A stretch of DNA of 62,105 bases. It comes from Nocardia thailandica NBRC 100428 (lineage in GTDB: Bacteria > Actinomycetota > Actinomycetes > Mycobacteriales > Mycobacteriaceae). Position 1 is the first letter of the stretch; every line of letters starts with the position of its first letter. Shown here piece by piece: positions 52,968-61,989 of the stretch. The stretch lies in NCBI RefSeq assembly GCF_000308795.1, contig NZ_BAGK01000117.1, forward strand, positions 1-62,105, in the 5' to 3' direction. The position numbers and the translations under genes were made by a program. The notes beneath the pieces are model-generated. The model did no database searches and was not told the DNA's origin. It was given only the letters and a program-made list of their open reading frames with translations.

Positions 52968-53798
52968 ATGACCACCAGTTCCGCCGTCCGCACGGGCACG
53001 CTCGCGGTGCCCGGCGCCACCCTGTACTACGAGGTCCGCGGGTCGGGGCCGCTGATCGTGCTGGCGGGGGCGCCGATGGGCGCCGGCGAATTCGCCGCGA
53101 CGGCCGAGGCGCTGGCCACCACCCACACCGTGCTGACCACCGACCCGCGCGGACACGGCGCCAGCGTGGTCGCCGATCCGGACAGCGACTCCACCCCGGC
53201 CCTGCGCGGGGACGACCTGGCCGCGCTCATCGCCCACCTCGATCAGGGACCGGCGGTGGTGTTCGGCTCCAGCGGCGGCGCCGTGAGCGCCCTCGCCCTG
53301 GCCCAGGACCACCCCGACCGCGTCACCACCGTCGTCGCCCACGAACCGCCGCTGCGCGAGCTGCTCGACGACGCGGCCGCCCAGCGCGTGGCCACCGAGG
53401 ACCTCATCGCCACCTACCGCGACGGCGCCGACCCGGTCGGCGCGTGGCGGAAGTTCTTCGCCATGGCCGCCATCCCGATCACCGACGCGATGCTCGAGCA
53501 GATGTTCGGCGGACCCGACCGGGACCCGGCGCAGGTGGCGAGCGAACGCTACTGGTTCGCCCACGAACTGCGCGCCACCACCGGCTACGTGCCCGTCCTC
53601 GACGTGCTCAGGGCGGGCCCGCCGCGCATCATCGTCGGGATCGGGACGGACTCGGCGGGCCAGTTCTGCGACCGCACCTCCCGCGCCCTCGCCGCCGCCC
53701 TCGGCGTCGAGCCGGTGCTGTTCCCCGGCGACCACGCCGGATTCCTCGGCGACCCGGCCGGTTTCGCCGCGCGCCTGCGCGAGGTCGTGCGCGGATGA
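52968..53798 (+). CDS. Alpha/beta hydrolase
   Basis: A 276-residue hydrolase with the nucleophile elbow GSSGG (Ser near 105) and a catalytic His in GDHAGF near the end. The ATG at 52968 is chosen over one 12 bases upstream because GGGAG lies 5-6 bases before it. The protein belongs to the broad hydrolase_1/6 group; substrate unknown. It precedes a flavodoxin gene by 74 bp on the same strand, and the two may be co-transcribed. Confidence 0.82.
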   Translation: MTTSSAVRTGTLAVPGATLYYEVRGSGPLIVLAGAPMGAGEFAATAEALATTHTVLTTDPRGHGASVVADPDSDSTPALRGDDLAALIAHLDQGPAVVFGSSGGAVSALALAQDHPDRVTTVVAHEPPLRELLDDAAAQRVATEDLIATYRDGADPVGAWRKFFAMAAIPITDAMLEQMFGGPDRDPAQVASERYWFAHELRATTGYVPVLDVLRAGPPRIIVGIGTDSAGQFCDRTSRALAAALGVEPVLFPGDHAGFLGDPAGFAARLREVVRG

Positions 53799-53872
53799 GG
53801 CGGCCCCCTCGGCACGGGTAGGGTCGGTGCCGCACATCGGACGTGGCCCACGCGGCCGGAGGAGATCCCGTC

Positions 53873-54343
53873 ATGAAGACCGCCATCGTGTGTAAGTCCG
53901 TCTCCCACGGCAACACCCGCCGTGTCGCCGAGACCATCGGCGGGGTGCTCGACGCCCGCGTCGTCGACCCCGCCGAGATCGACCCGGCCGAGCTCACCGG
54001 CTACGACCTGGTCGGTTTCGGCTCGGGCATCTACTGGATGAGCTTCCACGCCGAACTGCGCCGGCTCGTGCGCGAGCTGCCCGGCGGGCAGCGCGGCGCG
54101 GCGTTCGTCTTCGCCACCAGCGGCATGCCCGAGACCCCGCTGCGCCCCTACCTGCGCGAGCTGGCCGACACCCTGGGCGGCAAGGGGTTCCGGGTCGCGG
54201 GCACCTTCACCTGCCGCGGCCTGGACACCGTGTTCCCGCTGGGGCTGATCGGCGGGCTCAACAAGGGCCGCCCCGGCACCGACGACCTGGCCGCCGCCCA
54301 CGCCTTCGCCCAGGGGCTGCGCACCGGCGGGCACGCGGGCTGA
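53873..54343 (+). CDS. Flavodoxin-family protein
   Basis: A 156-residue protein with the FMN-binding start KTAIVCKSVSHGNTRRVAE, then VGFGSGIYWMSFH and FATSGMPE. The length and pattern fit the short-chain flavodoxins of actinobacteria. It would carry electrons to an unidentified enzyme. GGAGAT lies 7 bases before the ATG. Its stop is adjacent to the stop of the convergent mycolyltransferase-like gene with no gap. Confidence 0.84.
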   Translation: MKTAIVCKSVSHGNTRRVAETIGGVLDARVVDPAEIDPAELTGYDLVGFGSGIYWMSFHAELRRLVRELPGGQRGAAFVFATSGMPETPLRPYLRELADTLGGKGFRVAGTFTCRGLDTVFPLGLIGGLNKGRPGTDDLAAAHAFAQGLRTGGHAG

Positions 54344-55375
54344 TCAACGCCGCAGCGCCTCGGCGAACCCCGGCCACGACTCGTGCAGCTCCCGCTGCCA
54401 GTACCCCCAGGAATGGGTGCCGAAGGGCCGGGTGACGAACGTGGCGGGCACCCCGGCCGCGTCGAGGCGCGCCCGCAACGCCAGCGTGCACGCGTGGGTG
54501 ACCGCCTCGAGCACCCCGCCGTTGGTGAGCTGACCGGCCAGTTTCCCGGGGTTGCCCGCGATGCCGGGCCCGTCGAGGGTGTCGAACTCGCCCGGCAGCC
54601 CGGTGCCGCTGGAGACGTAGATCGTGGTGCCGCGCAACAGGTCCGCGTGCACGGCCGGATCGTTGGCCGCCCACGCCGGATCACCGGGCGGACCCCACAT
54701 GTTGGCCGGATTGCCCGACCAGCGCGTCACCACCGCCGACACCATCGCCTGCCCCTGCGGATCGCTGGTCCCGACACACCCCGAGTACGAGCCGACCGCC
54801 CGGAACAGACCCGGTTTCGCGGCGGCCAGCTGGAACACCGAGGTCCCGCCCATGGAGATCCCGGCGATCGCGTTCGCACCGGTGCCCGCGAAGGTGGCGT
54901 CCACGATCGGGGGCAGCTCCTCGGTCAGGAACGTCTTCCAGCGCTGCCTGCCCAGCACCGGGTCGTCGGCGCGCCAGTCGGTGAAATAGCTGCCCCGCCC
55001 GCCCATGGGCACCACCACGGTGACCTGGTCGTCGGCGAAGAAGTCGGCGACGTCGGTCTGGTCGGTCCACGACGAGGCATCGGTGCCGCCGTGCGCGCCG
55101 TTGAGCAGATACAGCACCGGCGCCGGGGCCGACGGATCGGCCGCGCGCAGCACCCGCACCTCGAACACCGCGTCCATCGCCGCCGAATACACCCGCAGCA
55201 GCAGCAACCGGCCCGGCCCCTCCGACACCCCGGTCACCCGCGACCCGTCCGGGGCGGCGCGCGCGGCGGCGAGCACCTCGGCCGGGCCGGGCACCGCCGC
55301 GGCCGGGACCCGGCCGGCCAGCACGGCGGCAGGCAGCAGGACGGAGCACAACAGCAGACGATGCCAGGGGCGCAT
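54344..55375 (-). CDS. Secreted mycolyltransferase/antigen-85-like esterase (copy 1)
   Basis: A 343-residue exported protein: signal peptide with LLLCSVLLPAAVLA, then an Ag85-type fold with the nucleophile in GISMGGTS (S174), the second-strand VLYLLNGAHGG and a catalytic His in THSWGYW (about 321). In mycobacteria this fold transfers mycolates between trehalose mycolates and arabinogalactan. About 60% of residues look identical by eye to the protein at 59803. The ATG at 55375 is 8 bases after TACCGT, suggesting a short leader. It is divergent from the PapA-like gene across 214 bp containing a palindrome. Confidence 0.84.
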   Translation of the reverse strand: MRPWHRLLLCSVLLPAAVLAGRVPAAAVPGPAEVLAAARAAPDGSRVTGVSEGPGRLLLLRVYSAAMDAVFEVRVLRAADPSAPAPVLYLLNGAHGGTDASSWTDQTDVADFFADDQVTVVVPMGGRGSYFTDWRADDPVLGRQRWKTFLTEELPPIVDATFAGTGANAIAGISMGGTSVFQLAAAKPGLFRAVGSYSGCVGTSDPQGQAMVSAVVTRWSGNPANMWGPPGDPAWAANDPAVHADLLRGTTIYVSSGTGLPGEFDTLDGPGIAGNPGKLAGQLTNGGVLEAVTHACTLALRARLDAAGVPATFVTRPFGTHSWGYWQRELHESWPGFAEALRR

Positions 55376-55426
55376 GGCAGGCGACGGTAGAAGCCGCGCC
55401 GGGTCCGGCACAACGATTCCGCCACG

Positions 55427-55448
55427 GCCCTGTCGAGGCTGACAGGGC
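55427..55448. promoter_or_regulatory. Inverted repeat in the divergent mycolyltransferase/PapA gap
   Basis: GCCCTGTC (55427-55434) pairs with GACAGGGC (55441-55448) around a 6-base spacer. It lies 52-73 bases before the first mycolyltransferase-like start and 142 bases before the acyltransferase gene. Further TGACAG/CTGTCA half-sites follow to 55499. A shared regulator of both directions is likely. Confidence 0.6.
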
Positions 55449-55589
55449 GCCCCGACCCGAACTGGATTCGTTCACAACGTTGGCGCCAGGGCGCTGTCAC
55501 CGGTCGCCGACCTGGGCTTCAATCGTCGCCATGGCGCACGGGGGTCTCCGCCGCGCGCCACGTTCGGCACCTATGAATCGAGGTCATCC

Positions 55590-57005
55590 GTGGTCGATTT
55601 CGGCTTTCTCGAAGACTGGAAGCCCGCACCCGGCCGGGTCGTCGCGTGGACCGCGGCGCCGCAGTCCCGCGACGCCATGGCCGCCGCACCCGCCCATCCG
55701 GTGCCGCCCTCCTACCAGCAGGCCGAATACCTGCGCACCGCGCACCGCACCGGCGGCGGCGCCGCGCGCGCCTCACGGCTGTGCATGATCTCCTTCGACA
55801 TTCCCGCCGCGCCCGACGTGGCCGCCCTCGGCCGGGCCTTCACCGCGTTCGTGCGCCGCCACGACACCTTCCACAGCAGCTTCCGCCTCGACTGCGAGCA
55901 GGTCGTGCGCCACGTCCTCGACCCCGCGCTCATCGAGCTCACCGCCACCGACCACGGCCACTTCCAGGACCCGGCGCTGCTGCGCGAGTTCGTCGCCGCG
56001 GGCACCCCCGACGCGCGCACCTGGGACTGCTTCGGGTTCGGCATCATCGACCGCGGCAGCGAGTTCACCGTGTTCGCCGCGGTCGACCACCTGCACACCG
56101 ACGGCGTCGGCCAGGCCCTGACCTGCGTCGACCTGATCACCCGCTACGGCAGCGAACTCGCGCCCGCCCCGATCCCCGCGCCGCCGGTCGACGGGCACAT
56201 CGCCTACTGCGCGCGCGAACGCGCCGCCAACGCCGCGCTCACCGCCACCAGCCCGGCGGTGGCGACCTGGCTGGAGCTGCTCGGCGCCCACGGCGGGACC
56301 ATGCCGACCTTCGCGCTGCCGCTGGGCACCGCCGACCACGACGGATTCGCCGAAGGCGCCCAGCTGACCTTCCCGCTGCTCACCGGCGCGGACGCCGCCC
56401 GCTTCGACGAGGTCTGCGCCACCCACGGCGGCCGCTTCCTCGGCGGGCTGTTCGCCGCCCTCGCCCTCACCGAATTCGAATGCACCGGCGCCGAACGGTA
56501 CTTCGTGCTCACCCCGGTCAACACCCGCGACGGGGACCGGGAGGCCGCCGCCATCGGCTGGTACACCAACCTCGCCCCGGTGGCCGTCGACGTCACCGCC
56601 GCCGACAGCTTCGCCACCCTGGTCGGGCCCGCCCAGGACGCCGCCGACCGGGCCCGCGAGTTCACCGAGGTGTCCCCGCACCGGGTCGTCGAGCTGGCCG
56701 GGCCCGAACACGGGCTGCGGGTGCGCCCGGGCTGGGCCGCGATGATGCTGTCCTATGTCGACGTGCGGCGCATCGACGGCGTGGAGATGTTCGACCGGAT
56801 CAACGGTGGGCTCTTCGGCAACCGGGCCGCCGCCGACCAGGTGTATCTGTGGGTCAACCGGTTTCCCGACGTGGTCACCCTCAGCTGCGTGTTCCCCGAC
56901 ACCGCCACCGCGCACGCCTCGGTGGAACGCTACGTCAAGACCCTGACCGCGATCGTGGGCGCGGTCGCCGCCGAGGGGGATCGCGCGGCCGTGGTGTCGC
57001 CGTGA
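55590..57005 (+). CDS. PapA-type polyketide-associated acyltransferase
   Basis: A 471-residue condensation-fold acyltransferase. The HxxxDG motif is HLHTDG (H167, D171, G172), and the N-terminus (FLEDWKPAPGRVVAW, PPSYQQAEYLR) matches mycobacterial PapA1/PapA2, which acylate trehalose in sulfolipid synthesis. It should transfer an acyl group to a sugar lipid at the cytoplasmic face. The GTG at 55590 has GAGG 7 bases upstream. Its stop overlaps the next gene by four bases (GTGA), so it is coupled to the GT-C glycosyltransferase. The acyl donor and acceptor are unknown. Confidence 0.86.
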   Translation: MVDFGFLEDWKPAPGRVVAWTAAPQSRDAMAAAPAHPVPPSYQQAEYLRTAHRTGGGAARASRLCMISFDIPAAPDVAALGRAFTAFVRRHDTFHSSFRLDCEQVVRHVLDPALIELTATDHGHFQDPALLREFVAAGTPDARTWDCFGFGIIDRGSEFTVFAAVDHLHTDGVGQALTCVDLITRYGSELAPAPIPAPPVDGHIAYCARERAANAALTATSPAVATWLELLGAHGGTMPTFALPLGTADHDGFAEGAQLTFPLLTGADAARFDEVCATHGGRFLGGLFAALALTEFECTGAERYFVLTPVNTRDGDREAAAIGWYTNLAPVAVDVTAADSFATLVGPAQDAADRAREFTEVSPHRVVELAGPEHGLRVRPGWAAMMLSYVDVRRIDGVEMFDRINGGLFGNRAAADQVYLWVNRFPDVVTLSCVFPDTATAHASVERYVKTLTAIVGAVAAEGDRAAVVSP

Positions 57006-58858
57006 ACGAGGCCGGCCTCGCGGCCGCGGCCCGCTCGTGGGCGCCGGTCGGGGTGCTGGCCGCCGGTGTCGCCGGGGTGCTGGCGTGGCGGGCCGGCCGC
57101 TACGACTGGTTCGGCGACGAGCTGTATTTCGTCGCCGCGGGCCGCCATCCGGCGTTCGGCTACGCCGACCAGGGGCCGCTGGTCCCGCTGATCGGGCGCG
57201 CCGCCGAACTCCTCGCGCCCGGTTCCCGGGTCGCGGCACGGCTGCCCGCGGTGCTCGCCGCCGCCGCCGGAGTGCTCGTGGCGGCCGGGCTGGCCCGCGA
57301 GTTCGGCGGTTCGCCCCGGGCGCGACTGCTGGCCGCGTTCGCGGCGGCCACCTGCCCGTTCCTGATCACCCAGTCGGCGTCGCTGTCGACCTTCGCCTTC
57401 GACGCGACCCTGACCGCGCTGCTGCTGTGGTGCGTCGTGCGAGGACGGCGGGTGGTGGTGTCCGACGGAAGGCCGGAATCGGCGCCGGGGAAACCCGGCC
57501 CCGACGGAGAGAGCCGCGAGGGACGCGGGGGAGTTCGCCTGCGCCCGCGCCGCGCGCGCCACGTTCCGGCCGAGGGCGGCCGGGCCGGGGTGCGCGCCCG
57601 CCGGGCACTGCTGGCCGGCGCGGTCGTGGTCGCGGTGGCGGTGCAGGTGAAGGCGCTGATCGTGGTGGTACTGGCCGGGCTGGCGGTGGGCCTTGCGGTG
57701 TGCGGGCCGCGGCGGATCAGCGGTCCCGACCCGGGAACCTCGGCGGCGGCCACCCGCACGGACGCCCACCGCGCACCCGTGCGCCTCGACGGCACCGCCC
57801 CGGTGACGGCGACACGGCCGGGGCCCGCACACGGGGTCGCGCGGCGCCTCGCGCGCGTGCGCACCGAACTGGCGGCGGCCGGGATCGTGGCGGTCTCCGC
57901 GGCGCCGGTGCTGTGGTGGCAGGCGGCGCACGGCTGGCCGCAGGCGGCGATGGGGGCGGTGGTGCGCGACGAACAGCGCGCCGCGATGGGCGGGGTCGCA
58001 GGACTGCCGTGGCAGCTGGTCGCCCAGGCCGGGCCGCTCGGCACATTGCTGGCCGGGTACGGGCTGTGGCTGCTGGTGACGGGCAGGGACTTCCGTGCCT
58101 ACCGATTCGTCACCGTGGCGTTCGTGATCAGCCTCGGATTCGTGATCGTGGCCGGCGGACGGCCCTACTACCTGGCCGGCTGGCAGCCGCTGCTGTTCGC
58201 CGCGGGCGCGGTCGGGCTCACGCGAGCATGGGAACGAACCGGGCCGACGCGGCGACGGTGGGATCCCGTGCGGGGCGCGGTCGGATCCACCGCCGTGGCG
58301 TCGGTGGCGATCGTGGTCGCGGTCCTGGCGCTGCTGCCACGACCCGTCGACGCGATCGACCACGACACCGCGACCGGCCGGGAACTGTCGACGCGGCTGC
58401 GGCTGTACGGGACGACCGGATGGAACCACCTGGTCGACACGGTCGCCGCGGCCTACCGTGACCTGCCCGCCGGCGACCGCGCCCACACCGCGATCGTCAC
58501 CGAGAACTACTGGCAGGCGGCGGCACTGACCGTCCTCGGCCCGCCCGGCCTCCCCGCGGCGCTGAGCCCGAACCGGGGCTTCGCCGACCTCGGCACACCC
58601 GACGACCGCATCCGCACGATCGTGTCGGTCACCGCGGGCGACCCCGCCTGCGCGGCGGCGTGCGCGCACCGAGACGGCCGGGACCCGGTGCTGCACACAC
58701 TCTTCCGCCGCTGCGTCACGCTGCGCGCACTCGACATCGCGCACGGCTTCCCCGGCATCGACCGCGGCGTCACGGTCTGGCGCTGCGACGACCCGCTGCT
58801 GGCCTGGCCCGAACTGTGGCGCCGGGCGCACACCGTCGACCTCGACTCCGGACTCTGA
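57002..58858 (+). CDS. GT-C-type (PMT/ArnT-like) membrane glycosyltransferase
   Basis: A 618-residue polytopic membrane protein with about ten hydrophobic helices and the catalytic DE pair D39/E40 plus Y42 in WFGDELYF, as in the GT39/GT83 group. These use polyprenyl-phosphate sugars and act on the outer face of the membrane. Two charged, low-complexity stretches of about 45-60 residues between helices (near 155-200 and 235-290) are unusual and probably disordered cytoplasmic loops. The start overlaps the PapA-like stop by GTGA. It is upstream of gpgS by 17 bp. Confidence 0.84.
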   Translation: MNEAGLAAAARSWAPVGVLAAGVAGVLAWRAGRYDWFGDELYFVAAGRHPAFGYADQGPLVPLIGRAAELLAPGSRVAARLPAVLAAAAGVLVAAGLAREFGGSPRARLLAAFAAATCPFLITQSASLSTFAFDATLTALLLWCVVRGRRVVVSDGRPESAPGKPGPDGESREGRGGVRLRPRRARHVPAEGGRAGVRARRALLAGAVVVAVAVQVKALIVVVLAGLAVGLAVCGPRRISGPDPGTSAAATRTDAHRAPVRLDGTAPVTATRPGPAHGVARRLARVRTELAAAGIVAVSAAPVLWWQAAHGWPQAAMGAVVRDEQRAAMGGVAGLPWQLVAQAGPLGTLLAGYGLWLLVTGRDFRAYRFVTVAFVISLGFVIVAGGRPYYLAGWQPLLFAAGAVGLTRAWERTGPTRRRWDPVRGAVGSTAVASVAIVVAVLALLPRPVDAIDHDTATGRELSTRLRLYGTTGWNHLVDTVAAAYRDLPAGDRAHTAIVTENYWQAAALTVLGPPGLPAALSPNRGFADLGTPDDRIRTIVSVTAGDPACAAACAHRDGRDPVLHTLFRRCVTLRALDIAHGFPGIDRGVTVWRCDDPLLAWPELWRRAHTVDLDSGL

Positions 58859-58875
58859 CCACGAAAGGCCCCCTC

Positions 58876-59787
58876 ATGCGCCGACCGTTCCTGCACACCG
58901 CCGGGCATCCGCCGATCCCCGAGCTGGTCGCGGCCAAACAGGACAGGCGGGTGTCGGTGGTGCTGCCCGCGCTGAACGAGGAGGCCACCGTCGCCGGGGT
59001 CCTCGCCTCGATCCGCCCGCTTTGTGCGGCCGGCCTCGTCGACGAACTCGTCGTCGTCGACTCCGGCTCCAGCGACCGCACCGCCGAGATCGCCGCCGCC
59101 GCGGGAGCCACCGTGTACACCCGCGAACAGGCCCTGCCCGACCTCCCCGTGCGCCCGGGCAAGGGCGAGGTGCTGTGGCGGTCGCTGGCGGTGACCACCG
59201 GGGACCTGGTCGTGTTCGTCGACGCCGACCTCGTCGATCCCGACCCCGGATTCGTGCCCGCGCTGCTCGCGCCCCTGCTCACCGACCCCCGCCTCGTCCT
59301 GGTCAAGGGCTTCTACCGCAGGCCCCTCACCACCGCCGACGACTACAGCGCCGACGGCGGCGGACGAGTCACCCAGCTGGTCGCGCGCCCGCTGCTCACC
59401 GCGCTCGCGCCCGCCCTCGCCGAGATCATCCAGCCCCTCGGCGGCGAATACGCCGCCACCCGCGACCTGCTCACCGCCGTGCCGTTCGCGCCCGGCTACG
59501 GCGTGGAGATCGGGCTGCTGCTCGACTGCTGGCACCGCCACGGCGCCGAAGCCATCGGCCAAGCCGACCTGGGGGTCCGGGTGCACCGCAACCGGCCCAC
59601 CCACGAGCTGGCGGCGATGAGCCGACAGGTGGTCGCCACCCTGCTCGACCGCGTCGGCATCGCCGACTCCGGGCTCGGCCTGACCCAGTTCCACATCGAG
59701 GGCAGCACCTGGCGGCGCGCACGCAGCGAGGTCAGCCTCACCGACCGGCCCCCGCTGCGCGAACTGGCCGGCACGCGGATCGCCTGA
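58876..59787 (+). CDS. gpgS: Glucosyl-3-phosphoglycerate synthase
   Basis: A 303-residue inverting or retaining family 81-type glycosyltransferase, close to mycobacterial GpgS: VSVVLPALNEEATV, DSGSSDRT, VRPGKGEVLWRSLA, the DxD-type DAD (116-118), GGEYAATRDLL and GYGVEIGLLLDCW. It transfers glucose from UDP-glucose to 3-phosphoglycerate, the first step toward methylglucose lipopolysaccharides and glucosylglycerate. AAAGG is 10 bases before the ATG. Its phosphatase partner GpgP is not in the window, so this copy may serve a different product. Confidence 0.92.
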   Translation: MRRPFLHTAGHPPIPELVAAKQDRRVSVVLPALNEEATVAGVLASIRPLCAAGLVDELVVVDSGSSDRTAEIAAAAGATVYTREQALPDLPVRPGKGEVLWRSLAVTTGDLVVFVDADLVDPDPGFVPALLAPLLTDPRLVLVKGFYRRPLTTADDYSADGGGRVTQLVARPLLTALAPALAEIIQPLGGEYAATRDLLTAVPFAPGYGVEIGLLLDCWHRHGAEAIGQADLGVRVHRNRPTHELAAMSRQVVATLLDRVGIADSGLGLTQFHIEGSTWRRARSEVSLTDRPPLRELAGTRIA

Positions 59788-59802
59788 ACGGAGAAGACAC
59801 CC

Positions 59803-60771
59803 ATGAGAATTCGCCCCACCCTGCTGGCCGCCCTGCTGACCTGCTGCGCGGCGCTCGCCGCGCCCGCCGCCGCCGCGCCGGGCGCGCACCTGAGCGGCAT
59901 CGACCTGATCTCGGAGCGGGTGGCCGACATCGCCGTCTACTCCGCGGCCATGGACACCACCGTGCGCGCCCGCGTCCTGCGCGCCGCCGACCCCGCCACC
60001 CCGGCGCCGGTGCTGTACCTGCTCAACGGCGCCAACGGCGGCACCGGGGGCAGCTGGTACGACGAGACCGACGTCGCCCGCTTCTTCGCGGGCAAACAGG
60101 TCACCGTCGTCATCCCCGTCGGCGGCGCGGGCAGCTACTTCACCGACTGGCAGGCCAGCGACCCCGTGCTCGGACGGCCGCTGTGGACGACCTTCCTCAC
60201 CCGGGAACTGCCGCCGATCGTCGACGCCGCCTTCGCCGGCACCGGCGCCAACGCCGTCGCCGGGATATCCATGGCCGGGACCTCGGTGTTCCAGCTGGCC
60301 GAATCCGCGCCCGGCCTGTACCGGGCCATCGGCTCCTACAGCGGCTGCGTCGGCACCAGCACCCCGCAGGAGCAGGCCTTCGTCGCCGCGGTCGTGGCCC
60401 GCTACGGCGGCAACGCCACCAACATGTGGGGCCCGCCGGGCGGGCCCGCCTGGATCGCCAACGATCCCGCCCGCCGCGCGGACCGCCTGCGCGGCACCAG
60501 CATCTACGTCTCCACCGGCACCGGGCTACCCGGCGAGTTCGACACCCTGGCCGGCACCGGCGGCGACGCGATCCAGCTGACCTGGCAGCTGCTGTTCGGC
60601 AGCCCGCTGGAGATCCTCGCCCACGGGTGCGCGCTGCGCCTGCGCACCCAGCTCGCCGACCTCGACATCCCCGCCACCTTCGACCTGCGCCCCACCGGCA
60701 CCCACTCCTGGGGCTACTGGCAGCAGGACCTGCACACCTCCTGGCCCCAGTTCGAACAAGCGCTGCGCTGA
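59803..60771 (+). CDS. Secreted mycolyltransferase/antigen-85-like esterase (copy 2)
   Basis: A 322-residue exported protein: signal peptide LLAALLTCCAALAAPAAAA, nucleophile S156 in GISMAGTS, VLYLLNGANGG and a catalytic His at about 301 in THSWGYW. It is a paralogue of the protein at 54344 and shares most of the same motifs. GGAG lies 9 bases before the ATG, 15 bp after gpgS. It would finish the locus by acting at the outer face, perhaps moving the mycolate onto the glycan or glycolipid made by the upstream genes. The stop is 3 bp from the PucR gene stop. Confidence 0.85.
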   Translation: MRIRPTLLAALLTCCAALAAPAAAAPGAHLSGIDLISERVADIAVYSAAMDTTVRARVLRAADPATPAPVLYLLNGANGGTGGSWYDETDVARFFAGKQVTVVIPVGGAGSYFTDWQASDPVLGRPLWTTFLTRELPPIVDAAFAGTGANAVAGISMAGTSVFQLAESAPGLYRAIGSYSGCVGTSTPQEQAFVAAVVARYGGNATNMWGPPGGPAWIANDPARRADRLRGTSIYVSTGTGLPGEFDTLAGTGGDAIQLTWQLLFGSPLEILAHGCALRLRTQLADLDIPATFDLRPTGTHSWGYWQQDLHTSWPQFEQALR

Positions 60772-60774
60772 GGC

Positions 60775-61989
60775 TCAGCGGTAGGTGCGCGCCACCAGCG
60801 CCGACCGCAGATACCACAGCCCCGACGCCTTCGCCGGGTCGAAACCGGTCAGGTTGGCGATGCGGCGCAGCCGGTAGTCGACGGTGTTGGTGTGGATGTG
60901 CAGCATGCGCGCGGTCCGCTGCCGGTTGAGATTGTTGGCGATGTGACGCTGTAGGGTCTCCAGCAGCTCGGGATACTCGTCGAGCGGGCTCAGCAGCGCG
61001 CCGAGGGAATCGCGGCCCGGGCCGGGACGCGTGAGCTGGTACTCGAGCGCGAACTCGTCGAACCGGTACAGCCCCGGCACCACCTCGATGCGCTGGACCA
61101 TGTCGAGCAGTTCGTGGGCCTGGTCGGCCGCGTGCGGGATCGCCGCGGTCGGCGCCTCCACCAGGCAGGCGGTCACCCCGACCTGCGCCGCCCGCGACAG
61201 CCGCGGCACCAGCTCCTCGATGCCGGCGTCGTCGAGCGCGCCCTCGGGCAGCAGGACCGTGCCGCCGTCGGTGCTCAGCAGCGACAGCACCGACTCCCCG
61301 CACCACACCGCCAGCTCGGCCTGCACCCGGCGCAGTTTGCGCCGCGCCACCACCGTCGCGTCCAGGCGCGGATCGCTCTCCCCGGGATGACCCGGAATCG
61401 CCAGGGCCAGCACCAGATAGCGCTCGGCCACGGCGATCCCGCACTCCTGGGCCATCGTGGAGGTGGAATGCCCGCCCAGCAGCGCCGAGGTCAACGTCTG
61501 CGCGGCGGTGTGGTGTTCGCCCGCCACCGCCCGCAACTCGCGCACATAGGCGCGCGAGACCCGGGCGGTGAGGGTCTCGATGATCTCCATGAACACCCGC
61601 ACCCCGCCCAGCAGGTTGTCGTAGTCCTGGGCGGTCGCCTTGGACACCACCAGCTCCAGGCCGATCTTGAACCCCTCGCTGAGCGAATGGTGGATGGTGT
61701 CGATCGGCACACCCTCGCGCGCCCAGCCCTCGGCGGCGGCCTCGACCCGGCGGACCTTCTCGGGCAGATCGCGCCCGTCGAGCATGCTGACCGCGAACTC
61801 CAGGCACACCCGGGTGATCGTCGTGACGTCCCCGGCGATGGTGCCGCGCGGCATCGTCCCACACGGGGCGACATGGGCCACGAAATGCCCCACCATCTGC
61901 CGGGACAGGGCGCGCACGTCCCTCAACGGCGAAGACATGGGCATGCCCGAGATGGTCAGGCTCTGCTGTGGATCGGTATCGACCGACAT
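60775..61989 (-). CDS. PucR/CdaR-type transcriptional regulator
   Basis: A 404-residue protein. The C-terminal 70 residues carry the PucR helix-turn-helix (LETLQRHIANNLNRQRTARM, LHIHTNTVDYRLRRIANLTG). The middle is a GGDEF-like linker and the N-terminal half a poorly conserved ligand-sensing region with no clear family to my eye. GAGG lies 7 bases before the ATG at 61989. It converges on the second mycolyltransferase-like gene with a 3-bp gap, so a regulatory link is possible but not shown. Its upstream region runs to the window edge. Confidence 0.82.
   Translation of the reverse strand: MSVDTDPQQSLTISGMPMSSPLRDVRALSRQMVGHFVAHVAPCGTMPRGTIAGDVTTITRVCLEFAVSMLDGRDLPEKVRRVEAAAEGWAREGVPIDTIHHSLSEGFKIGLELVVSKATAQDYDNLLGGVRVFMEIIETLTARVSRAYVRELRAVAGEHHTAAQTLTSALLGGHSTSTMAQECGIAVAERYLVLALAIPGHPGESDPRLDATVVARRKLRRVQAELAVWCGESVLSLLSTDGGTVLLPEGALDDAGIEELVPRLSRAAQVGVTACLVEAPTAAIPHAADQAHELLDMVQRIEVVPGLYRFDEFALEYQLTRPGPGRDSLGALLSPLDEYPELLETLQRHIANNLNRQRTARMLHIHTNTVDYRLRRIANLTGFDPAKASGLWYLRSALVARTYR

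Noticed and set aside
55646..58858. A fusion of the PapA-like region with the GT-C protein in one frame
   Set aside because: The first part is an off-frame reading of the PapA gene, which has its own HxxxDG frame. The GT-C protein has a GTG start overlapping the PapA stop.
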